Origin: Lithospermum erythrorhizon
Lineage: Eukaryota; Streptophyta; Magnoliopsida; Boraginales; Boraginaceae
Assembly: GCA_019722365.1 (NCBI GenBank)
Contig: JADFUC010002251.1
Location: 1-64,000 of the forward strand
Direction: 5' to 3'
DNA length: 64,000 nt
The notes under the pieces were generated by a model, which was not told the origin of the DNA, searched no databases, and saw only the letters and a list, made by a program, of their open reading frames with translations. Below, one piece after another: positions 52,560-64,000 of this stretch. Every line of letters begins with the position of its first letter. The stretch's first letter is position 1. Both the position numbers and the translations under genes were made by a program.

Positions 52560-52800
52560 TTTTATCAGACTATTCGATCTTGTTTTTTTGTATTCGACTA
52601 TTAATACTTGTTTTTGTTTGTATTCGACTATTAGTACTTGTTCTTGTTTTCAGATCTGATTATTGTGACTGCTTCGTTTTGTATTCGGATTACTATGACT
52701 TGCTTCTTGTTTTTTTATTCCGATTATTCGTACTTGTCTTTAATTTTGTATTCTGACTATTCGCATTTGTTCTAATTTTCTATTCAACTATTCAATTTTA
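52560..52800 (+). repeat. Degenerate TATTCGACTATT tandem repeat
   Basis: About seven imperfect copies of TATTCGACTATTAGTACTTG separated by T-rich spacers lie at periods of roughly 30-40 bases. The open plus-strand frame through them reflects the repetition and is not a gene. Confidence 0.6.
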
Positions 52801-53104
52801 AATTTTGCTTCATTCTTATTTTAATAGTAGGCTAAATCACGTAGAATAAGATGCATCAAAAACGTGATGCTTGTAAAACGTATCATTAACAACGCAAGTG
52901 TCCATTGCGCCCAAAAATCCAAATTCAAAATTTTGGGCCCACCTGAGGGCCCGTGAACCTAAAATAAATCGAGAATCGAACCTTAACCGCCGAACCGATT
53001 CAATCCGAATTGATCGAATCAACCGGGCGCCTCGGCTCCATCCCAAAATTAACTGAAGTCAAGCCTGCCTTGCCTTTCCAAAATCGAACCGAACCGATCC
53101 GGCC

Positions 53105-53235
53105 GGGGTTTGATGGTCATAAGCGAAAGCTTCCAAGTGGCTGCTATAATCGAGAAACTACCCCCTGGTTGGAAAGATTTCAAGAATTACCTCAAACATA
53201 AACAAGAAATGCCTGAAAATATGCAAACCTTTAGC
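53105..53235 (+). pseudogene. Ty1/copia gag fragment next to GH9 gene
   Basis: The plus-strand translation reads SESFQVAAIIEKLPPGWK then DFKNYLKHK, a highly typical piece of plant copia gag (UBN2-type). The similarity fades after about 53225. No LTR or pol sequence accompanies it. It is abutted on the left by the AACCGAACCGA-rich interval and on the right by the end of the truncated GH9 gene. Confidence 0.75.
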
Positions 53236-53331
53236 ATTTTCAATAACAAAATAAATAAAAACAAATTAAGGGTATTTAAAAAAAGTAATAAAAATTGGAG
53301 CTTTATGGTCAAAAAAGAAAAAGAAATGGAC

Positions 53332-55037
<1,706 letters not shown>

Positions 55038-55101
55038 TCAATGTAGCCAATTAATTAAGAGAAGGAACAGGTAGCTACTGTGTTTCCAGGGGAGTATGTT
55101 G

Positions 55102-55110
55102 TATTTATAG
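55102..55110 (-). promoter_or_regulatory. TATA box of GH9 gene
   Basis: CTATAAATA on the minus strand lies about 105 bases upstream of the GH9 ATG, a suitable distance for a plant TATA box with a short leader. Nothing else in the upstream 150 bases competes as strongly. Confidence 0.6.
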
Positions 55111-57590
55111 AGGGAAATTGTGCAGGCTGGTCGGAAAATCAGGATTGGGTGCAATAATTATTAGGCCAAACCAATGGGGGAATATCTAGTTTTAATTTCC
55201 TACATCTATTTATTTAATACCCATTTAATTTTGCACAAAGTTTAATAAAAATTCAAACACATCTCACAAAACAAAATTTTTCCTCCAATTTTCTTTGCTT
55301 AATTTGATAAAAAGGGAACCAAAAAAATGATTTTTATTTTAGAAAAATGGTCCTTAGATTAAGGAATGGAGGGAGTACAAACTATGTCTAATTTCTTTTT
55401 TCAATTGTTAATTATTATTTTTAGTATTAGTTGATACAACTAACATTGATTTAAATTAAAAATATTATGTTATTAATAAAATATTATGAAAATATACTAC
55501 TTTACATGATTGTTTAGATTAAAAATGTTTATATCAAAATATTTGATTATTTTGAAGAAATTGATACTATATAATCTTTACAATTTTGTTTCTATAAGTC
55601 CGATTTCTTATCTTAAAGTGTAATAATTAACTTTAATTTTTTTTGAAAATTAACGATGATAAGAGTATTCTGGCTTTATGAGAATATTACAAATATTACA
55701 AATTTGAGACTATTTTGCTTACTTATTACGAGTTAGAGAGAATAATCTTGTATCTGAGATACGAGTTGAATAACTATTACAAGTAAGATAATTATGTACC
55801 ATTTGAGGCTGGCAAGAGGGCATAGCGATTGAGGCGCGATGGATGCCTTGGTATGAAGAGAAAATGAGAATATTTGATTACATCCTTAATAGAGTAATTT
55901 TAGGCTATACAATTACTTATATAGTTATATTGAATCATTCTTTTAATGTTTAATCGTTTTTTCACAAAATATAATTTATTAGTTTCATGTGGATGATTGT
56001 TTAGATGAAAAGTGATTTATTAGGTATGAAAAATACATTTAGATTGTAAAAAATATATTGAAATTGTAAAAAATTATATATTAGAAATATAAAAATTTAC
56101 ATTAAAATTGTAAAAATGTGCACATTTAAAATTGTAAGCAAATCATTATTGTAAAGAACTCAAAATTAAATTTTTTCTTGATAATCAGTTATTATGAAAC
56201 GGATGGAGTATTCATCACATTAAAAAGAATCCAAATAAAAACAAATCAATCAACTCACCAAAATCTATAACTGGACAAACTTTTCGGAATGAGGTAGTAG
56301 TAAAATTTATTGATTTATATACAGAAATGGTAAATTGTTAGTTTTTACTTCAATTGGCTAGCGGATAAGAATTGAATTCTCATACAAGAAAGGAATTTTG
56401 TTAACGAGTATGGCAATTCATTGATTGAGGTGAGGTAATAATACTATGTTTTCTGTAAACAACATATGTAATATTTTATAATTTATTAAACTGACAAATG
56501 TACATATTAATTAAACAATAAACGCATAAAAGTGTAACATTTTATAAACATATTTATAATTAATATGGAGTAATCATTGTCAAAAACAATTGAATTTAAT
56601 ATGCTCGAGATAAATCTTTTAGTACTCTTTAATTATATTATTAAAAAATTAAAAAATTAATATTATGAAAGTATTTTAAAAGAAATGAATCCAATTATAT
56701 AAATTTATATTTTTTTAAATAATGAATAATTAATAATTGATGATCAGTTAATTTAGCATCAGCTTGTCAATTATTTTGAATTGAAGGAAGTATTAATTTA
56801 GTTAATAATAATTGAGGTCCAACAAGAGATGAGTGCACGAATTTTGGCTATGATGTTACATTGCTACACGAGTACATTGGAATTTTTTGTCTTATTCTTT
56901 GCATGTTTTTGGTTAGTTTTTATCTTTAATGAAACTATTCGAGTTTTAAAATTATTTTGTGCAAAAGGCTGGTTAGCCTGACTATTCACTTATATTTTCA
57001 TTTTTTAAAAGAGTTGATGGTGATGAAATCCATGTTATGAACTAACACGGGATAATATTTGAGGAGAAAAACGATATTATGCGAGTTTGTTTATCATGTT
57101 GCGCATGAGCCCAACCATCTTATTGTTAGAGTACGCTACTTAGCTTGTGAAATTTATTTGTTTATTTAAGAAATTCTTGTAGAATATATATTTACATATG
57201 AACATATGTATATACTCCGTATATGTTAAGATTATAATTAATATAATATGTATGTATAGCCGTTGAAATAACTAAGTCACCAAATAAGACAGATAAAAAA
57301 TATTAGGGTTAACATATATAAGACCCTAAGTTATGGTTTCCAAATGGACCCTAAGTCACCAAACAATATATGTACAGCTGTTGAAATAACCACCACATAT
57401 TAGGCTTTATTTATATTTTAAGAATGGCATGATTTCCAAACTAGCGCCCAATAAACACCATTCATTATATATCATACTTTTCATAATAAAATACGATGAG
57501 ATATTGTTATATTATATAGTGGTAATGGCACGTTTGATCGTACATCTTAAACGTTCGTTATTGGATCACATATATTTTAAAATAGTTCGT
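55111..57590. other. AT-rich gene-free DNA
   Basis: No coding sequence is recognised. A MITE-type end, ggaatggagggagtac, occurs at about 55363-55378. The rest is very AT-rich. Confidence 0.5.
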
Positions 57591-57591
57591 T

Positions 57592-57972
57592 CGATTACAC
57601 ATGCTTGAAAAATGTTCGCCCAGTGCATTCGAGTCGAAATAGAAGTTAAATTTGACTTTTGGAAGTAAATTAATAGGGGTAAAATTGTCCGACACTTATT
57701 TTGAAGATAATTTTTTAAATTTTGGTAAAATTTTGGGACAAATATTTGGATGAGATTAATTTTAATAAAATATTTGGACAAGATTAATATTTGGATCACG
57801 ATAAATATTTGTCCGAAATTTTATGAAGGTGAAAAATTATCTAAAAATAATCATTTGTACAATTTTAACTGCAGTGCATAAAAAGTCAAATTTAACATCT
57901 CGAGCGAATGATCAGTGGATAACGTGTATGATCGAATGATAAATGTTCTAAAAAGCATGTATGATCGAGGCG
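57592..57972. mobile_element. MITE with long imperfect inverted arms
   Basis: The left arm at 57592-57660 and the right arm at 57881-57970 are inverted relatives. The innermost part, AAGTTAAATTTGACTTTT, has a close inverted match, and outside it the arms share CATGCTT..AAAATGTT and CAGTG.ATTCG words. The centre of about 220 bases is AT-rich with ATATTTGGA repeated. Outer borders and a target duplication could not be fixed, so the superfamily is open (MULE-like is my first guess). Confidence 0.55.
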
Positions 57973-59399
57973 GTGGAATTAACCTATTATTATATGCTCA
58001 AATTTCTTCTATATCGGACATGGTATTAAACAACCCACTAAGCAAGAATAAAAAGAATTGTTACACTAACGATAAGTTTAAGATCTCAAGAGCAGGTTAC
58101 TCTAGAGAATGGTAAATCAAAATCACGGTATGTCTATTATCATAATGAATATCAAGTGTTCTCCCATTTTCCAGGAACAAAACCGAGGTATAAAGGTGAT
58201 GCTGAGCAGTTGAATCATTTAGCTTTGACTGAAATTTAGGCCATGTTTGGGTTGCAAGATGTGAAAATGGGGAAAACAAATTCAAGGGAAAATTTGTTGG
58301 GAGTAACAAAGTAAAGTGTTAATGACTTAATGGTTATCAAGAATTGAAGGTAGTGATAAGAGTTGTGATCTCATCCGTTGGTGAGTTCCCTAACACATTC
58401 GAGAATCAAACCGGCCTCGTTGATACGTCTGATTAAGGCGTATGTGCAACTCACTATAATTTTTCGTTCAAAAGTTGATAATAATAAACTATCAAAATGT
58501 GACAAATATCATGTTGTACATATAAACTTCTATTATTTTTTGTAGTCTACTCCGTATGAGATATACTATCAAACTAACTTAAAGTTTATTTATCAAAACA
58601 CTTAAAATATACTCAAGTAGTATTGTATCCGGAAGTCTAATTATCAATATGGAATATCGACTTTCAATTACCATCAATAACCGAATCCACCTTACATACC
58701 TTATTATTTGGAAGCTCTTGAGTTATCAATATGAGATAAAATAACTATCGTAGACAAAGCATATCCCCACCGATGTGGGTTGATATAATCATAAATGTAC
58801 TACATTGTACAAACAAATCCTTATTAGTAGAATATATAGTTGCCCATGAAAGCTTTGATTCTCTGTTTCTTTACAACAATACACACATTCCCCAATCACT
58901 GTAACAAGTGAGGTGTTTACCAAACGAAGTCTTATTACTAGGCAGGGAATAAAAGATCAAATCTGCTGTCGGGTAAAGTTGATGTATGTGAGGATGGGGT
59001 TTGATGGTTAAATCTTTATGTTGATTGTTGAATGAGGTAGTAGTCAAGAATGGAGTCAAGAAAGTCCCATGGATATGCTCGTTTGCTCTTGAATCGAGAA
59101 AATAATAGATCAAGAGTTCTGGACTCACTCCAATTACACATTGTACAAATACATTGTCCCAACTTGATGTTCAATGGATAAATTTTATTTACCAATTACT
59201 ATATTTCTTCATGTTTTAGTTGTTAAATATAATAATTACGTTTTTTTAGATGCTTACATTTTGGTGCTTACTTAAATTTTAATCATTGGATCACCACATT
59301 TTGATCAATGGTCAAGATTGAGTAGGGGTATTTTGTAGAATTATTGATTTTCAAATTTTAGGAAAAAAACTTCCCCACACGCAGGTGCATTACACTCGC
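57973..59399. other. Gene-free DNA
   Basis: Only short open frames are present, none with family resemblance. The stretch at about 58380-58920 resembles retroelement-type non-coding DNA (for example ccaccgatgtgggttgatat) but no LTR pair was found. Confidence 0.4.
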
Positions 59400-60450
59400 C
59401 CTATAATTTTAGCCTGATCATTAATTGTTCGTATTTCTTGCATTTTTTTCTCCATTTCGTTTTTTAAACTTTTTTCATGATTTTATTTTCTTTTCTTTTT
59501 AGATTATAGTTTATTTATCGCCTCGGTAACTTTTTCATTTTTTCTTACCCCGATTTTGTCTTATTTTACGTCAGGGGATAACAATATAAAATATAAAGAA
59601 TTTATTTATGTGGTATGTACCTTTAAACCACGGTAGAATTAATGTCATGGTATTAATTTTATGAGAGGGTAATCATTTCGATAGTGTATCATGAGTATTA
59701 ATTTTATGGGAGGGTAATTTCACTCGATGGTATATCATGGTATTTTAATATTTTCATGTAATGTCATTATATGTTTCTATGCTGAGTTATTTTCCATAAG
59801 CTCTTTATTACCCATAATTTTAGCCTCATCATTAATTGTTCGGTATTTCTTGCATTTTTTTCTCCATTTCGGATTTTTACCTTTTTTTCATGATTTTATT
59901 TTCATTCCTTTTAGATTATAGTTTTATGTTTAGATGATTCATAATTAATTTTTAAAACATTAAATATAATTTTTTAACTACAATTATTAAATAAATCGTG
60001 GATCCAAAGAAAAACTTCGAGTTCAAATATATATGGAAAAATTCTTCACCAAATTAGTAAAAAGATATTAATGATTTATATTTTAATGTATGAAAACTGC
60101 AATGGCGTTTTTATTTATGTTTATTGTGGTTTTATGCAACAAAGATGAAGATGCTTATGATTATTAAGTCTATTAGATACGGTTAGCTTGTTTACGTGAT
60201 ACCGTACGTAAAATCTATTGTAGAGTATCCATGGTCTTAATTTTATCTTGGGGTAATCCCGCTCCAGCCGGTGTAGTATGGTATTGTGATGTTTTCATGT
60301 AATGCCATTAAATGTTTCTATGTTGAGTTATTATCCGCTCCCTATAATTGAAGTCTGATCATTAATTGTAGTCTTCCCCTTATTCTTATCTTGTTGTTGT
60401 CTTTTTTTATGACCATGTTTAACTTTTGTTCTAGATTCTTATTTCTTGTT
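59400..60450 (+). repeat. Imperfect triplicated block
   Basis: A block ending in ataattttagcctgatcatt..TTGTTCG then TTTCTTGCATTTTTTTCTCC and TTCATGATTTTATTTT occurs at 59402-59513 and 59812-59925. A more diverged third copy lies at 60343-60450. A preceding half, with gagggtaat..ATGGTAT then TTTTCATGTAATG.CATTA, occurs at 59664-59795 and 60238-60335. The period is thus roughly 400-530 bases. No coding frame is conserved between the copies. Confidence 0.65.
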
Positions 60451-61119
60451 TCTCTTTCCGGCCCCATCTCATTCACAACTGCTTATGCATTCTCTCTAAC
60501 TCATCCATCCTTTTGTTAAGTATTTCCATGCATTCGTGGTATCCCTCTATCTGGCATTTGCAATGGACAACATGCTTTGGAACAAGTCAATTAAAATAAT
60601 CAAATTTAGGTGTGAAACTGTATGCCGGGGCACAACTTTATTGGTGGTATTTCTTTTGTGATGTAGATACACGGCATGAGCAGCGTGAATTCACGGTTAT
60701 GATAAAACATATAGGTACATGCAACATATGTAACCAGTTCATAGCTAAACACAAAGATACATATATATGGGCATGCGACATAGCTAAATGCAATAGTAAC
60801 AGATTGATCAAGAAGAAGCAATTCTGCTTCCAAATAATACATATTGCGTCATAAAGGGAGATTCATTTCCGATAAAAATGGATACCATCACAAGGTTTAC
60901 ATGTGTATTTCATAGAATGAAATGGATACCACATCATTATAAGCGAGTGTATTATAGAAACTCTATGTGAATAACGGTAAATGAGATTCGCACAAATCAT
61001 AATGAATACTTAAAAGATATATTATTTGCATTGATGTGGGACTTTTTACCTTATCCATAAGGGCATCATTCGAGGATGAACATGCCATCTGTCGTATATC
61101 GATAATTGAACTTTAAATT
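60451..61119. other. Gene-free DNA before LTR
   Basis: An 80-codon plus-strand frame at 60612-60854 has no recognisable family. Nothing else coding-like is seen. Confidence 0.4.
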
Positions 61120-61120
61120 T

Positions 61121-63600
61121 TGTAATAACCCGTTACGTAAAAAAAAAAATTTAAAATTCTGGAATTCGGTGGTGGGACCGGAGATAGTACAAATAATTTC
61201 GATAATAATATTGTTAAGTAAAATTATTTGAGGCAGTACATTTATAATTTAGTAGTATAGCCGGGGGGACAATTCGAGGTTAGGTTAGATCGTTAAGTGG
61301 ATTCGATAGCTCGATTCAGCGTGATTTAGAACCCGCAAACTCTGTCTTGATTTTTCTTGACTTAAGAGCCAAAGTTATCATCTTCATCCTTATCAAACCA
61401 AAACACAAAAATCTCCCTCCATCTTTGAAGCTTGGCCGAGAGCCCCCTTAAGCACCAAACAACAAATTTTTTCTTCCGTTTGCTTGACTTTGTTGTATAA
61501 GATCCTCGAGTTGTTTGTTAAAGGCAACATCTTTCCCTACGATTTTGAGGTAAGAAAATAGAGTTTTGGTTGATTTTTCTTGGTTGACTTTTGGTTGACT
61601 TTTTACATAATTCAATTTTATGATGAATCTTAGTTTGTTATGGGTTCTATGATGTATATAAGTGATGAATTCATGACTTAGAGGTCGTTTGAGGATGTTA
61701 TGGTCGGGTTGACTTTTCTAGGTTTCGGTTGACTTTTTGGGTTGATGTTTTATAAGACTTTAAATGTGTACTTAGGGTTTAATTACAGGACCTTATTGTA
61801 GTTGTTGAAATGTTAATATGATGATTTAAAATTGATTAAAGGAGTTAGGTTGAAAAAATTATTATTTTCAAGTTGAGTTATAATGTCGATATTTTGGGTA
61901 TAGGTTGTTAATTATGGACTTGAGGTTAGATGACTTTATAAGTTGATTTGAAATATTAAAGTAATAAGGTGGAATTCTGGCGGGGAAATCAGTTGGGTTG
62001 TGTCCGATAGGATTATTAATTCGTTGTTTTATCCGTCATTTTAGACCGTTTAGAAATAGTTCCACTAAGAGTTGGTAGCGTGTCTTCTAAAAGCATGGTT
62101 TGTAGTAGGTGTTGATATTACTTTTACGGGTGTTTTGTTGAAGTTGATGGTGGAAAGGGGCCGATTACCGTGAGTGTGGCGAAAGTTTTTGTAGTAGCTA
62201 GCGAGAGGTGAGTACTTATCTCACGGGTGCTACTTTCGACACTTTAAATTGTGAACCATTTGATATGATTATGTGAGCGATATACATGTAATTTTGTATG
62301 ATTATGTGTGGTGCATTTGTGTGAGCCATGTTATGATTATGCGATTGGCAATTACAGTAGGCGTTGAAGATTTGCTTGAGGTACGTAATAGCTTGAACTC
62401 CCAACTTATGTTCCCGATTTATTGGCCTTGTCGACGCTTCCATTTGTATTCACATGGCCTTGTCGGCACTTATGTATTCACAATGGCCTTGTCGGCGATT
62501 GCTGATTGATTCTGATTGTGGGATGTTTTAGGCATGTCTTTAATATTGTTTGGGAGTAGAGTAGTTGGTTGGAGTTATCTCGCGTGACTTTGAGGTGACT
62601 TGAGTATCGAGGATTTGACCACATAGTTGGGATGATTAGGGGTTAGGTAGGCTCTTCCCTTGCGGGATATGTGGCCAGTATTGGCCTTATACGCCGTGTA
62701 TAAGTCTGCGGTGTGCACTTATACTTGGTGTATAGAATGCGGTTTTGCCTTATACTTAGTGTATAAGTGCGGTTTGCCTTATACTTAGTGTATAAGTGCG
62801 GTGTGCCTTATACTTAGTGTATAAGTGCGGTTTGCCTTATACTTAGTGTATAAGTGCGGTTTGCCTTATACTTAGTGTATAAGTGCGGTGTGCCTTATAC
62901 TTTGTGTATAAGTGCGGTTTGGCCTTATACTCCGGTATAAGTGCGGTTTGATTATCGATTGTGGTCCGTTCACTGCGAGGTGGCGGATTGAGCGTATCTT
63001 GGCGTTAAGAGGTTGAGCATAGTCATTGGAGATATGAGGGGCAAGATGGTTTGATGACTAGAGTTATGAGTGGATTTGTTGAGTTTCTTGAGTTCCTTCC
63101 CCAAAGTGATTGTGTGTTTTCTTTGAAACTTTCTATTATATCTCCGTATGTGATGTAAAGAGACTTTCTTTGGTTATGTTGTATGACCTTATTGGGTAGT
63201 CACGGATATATACATACATATTTATTCATAATTATGTATTGTCGACTCGGTCCGTATGGTTTAAGTTTCCCCACGTGTTAAGTGTTCACTTGCTAAGCTT
63301 AGCGGCTTACGCGCTTTTGGCTTTGGGGCGGCATTTCATTTGTGCCGGGTTGGCAGTGGAAGTTGAGCCAAGAGGCGTGAGAGGATTTGTTAAAGTGGCT
63401 AGGTGAGCATCGGGTGGCTGAGGATCCTCACAGTCTGATTTTGATGTGTCTTCAACTGTTTTGATTGTTGTACTTATTTTCAAACTTTGGCCTTGTCGGC
63501 AGTTATCATTTGTATTTTGAATACAGTACTTACTCTTTTGTAGCCTTGCCGGCATTATTGTTTATTTGGGAGATGTTGTATATAGGGTGGTTTGTTTAGA
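61121..63600 (+). repeat. Ty3/gypsy-type LTR (partial or solo)
   Basis: The left end, tgtaataacccg, matches the common start of plant chromovirus LTRs. Downstream are a leader with aaaacacaaaaatc at about 61400, a GAGGTA junction followed by repeated GGTTGACTTTT words (61560-61750), and a GAGTACTTATCTCACGGG segment near 62210. Similar landmarks in the same order occur in the LTR-like region at 8400-10690. The right end and primer site were not found before the window ends, so it may be a solo LTR, a truncated LTR, or the start of an element that continues outside. It contains the 29-bp array at 62684-62950. Confidence 0.55.
62684..62950 (+). repeat. Nine-unit 29-bp hairpin repeat array
   Basis: Nine head-to-tail units start at about 62684, 62715, 62747, 62776, 62805, 62834, 62863, 62892 and 62922. 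The central ones are nearly identical and exactly 29 bases apart, while the outer ones are diverged. Each contains CTTATACTTAGTGTATAAG, a 7-base stem with a 5-base loop, followed by TGCGGTTTG or TGCGGTGTG. No unique spacers separate the units. Confidence 0.9.
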
Positions 63601-64000
63601 TATCAGCTGATGGATTATAAATTTTAAAAGCGTGATTATTTTGAGAATATTAATGGAAATCAAATTTTTGGATGAAATGAGTAGTTTTTTAAATGGGTAG
63701 ATCCATCGGTTTGGTTAAATTTTAACTATCAAATTAAAATTATGAACAATGATCTTTAAAGCACCACAAAAAATGTTAACGAATCACAATAATAATAATC
63801 CATATTTAGGATTCCCGATGTTAAAAGTTAAAACCCATGAATTTTAACGTTAGAACTTTAAAATAAAATTTTAACAGTTTCAGACGAATAAAGTTAAAAC
63901 CACCGAAACACATTCATAGAAGCAAAATGTCGAAACCCCGTTCATTCGCTAAAATTTTAACAAATAAACATAAAATAACCAAAAAAAAACATAGTTCCAA
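63601..64000. other. AT-rich DNA at right edge, no gene
   Basis: Only AT-rich sequence with AAATTTTAAC-type words is seen; no coding or mobile-element landmark was recognised. Confidence 0.5.

Larger units (their letters stand above)
51356..53104. mobile_element. Candidate non-autonomous hAT-like element
   Basis: Both ends of this interval carry clusters of AACCGAACCGA-type words, in patches at about 51435-51555 and 52985-53095. Such subterminal words are common in plant hAT elements. Between them are a (TA)n run at 51569-51590, TTTTT-rich DNA and two small tandem arrays, but no transposase. I could not define matching terminal repeats or an 8-bp duplication, so limits are approximate and the class is tentative. 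Confidence 0.35.

Noticed and set aside
60612..60854. 80-codon plus-strand frame with several Cys and His
   Set aside because: No recognisable zinc-binding spacing, no splice context and no family resemblance.
62684..62950. CRISPR-like array of 29-bp repeats
   Set aside because: The units are strictly head to tail with no unique spacers, and the setting is a plant LTR without cas genes.

Overview
The window is nuclear DNA from a flowering plant, almost certainly a eudicot. The genes are split by short introns with GT..AG borders, intergenic DNA is AT-rich, and relics of Ty1/copia, Ty3/gypsy, MULE, hAT, Helitron and MITE elements are dense. A narrower placement is not supportable from the sequence. 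There are no bacterial-type operons, CRISPR arrays or rRNA genes.

Layout: 1-1512 is a copia gag/protease/integrase relic on the minus strand. 3380-7012 is a decayed MULE with a recognisable transposase. 8400-14500 is a decayed Ty3/gypsy chromovirus-like element: LTR, primer site, protease, reverse transcriptase, RNase H, integrase. 14500-19600 is gene-free DNA with several unusual repeats. 19628-38387 is a gene island: mitochondrial fumarase (FUM1, plus strand), an uncharacterised protein with two membrane segments (plus strand) and RSH1, a plastid ppGpp hydrolase-type RelA/SpoT homologue (minus strand, 24 exons). 38400-53300 is a transposon nest with two inverted Helitron relics. 53332-54998 is the 5' part of a secreted GH9 endo-glucanase gene on the minus strand, cut off at a copia gag fragment. 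55000-64000 is gene-free, with MITEs, a triplicated block and a gypsy-type LTR carrying a 29-bp hairpin array.

The three island genes do not form a pathway: fumarase acts in the mitochondrial TCA cycle, RSH1 in plastid stringent signalling, and the middle protein is unknown. RSH1 and the middle gene read cleanly from start to stop. FUM1 reads cleanly except at three places: the intron 1 acceptor, the intron 11 donor and the start of exon 12, where the catalytic SS-loop should be. It is therefore either a recently dead copy or a locally faulty assembly. The GH9 gene lacks its C-terminal catalytic part.

I did not find a convincing new biological system. The strongest leads are the lesions in FUM1, a block of about 165 bp that is almost identical between two otherwise diverged inverted Helitrons, unassigned exon-like segments downstream of one Helitron helicase, and the nine-unit hairpin array in the right-hand LTR.
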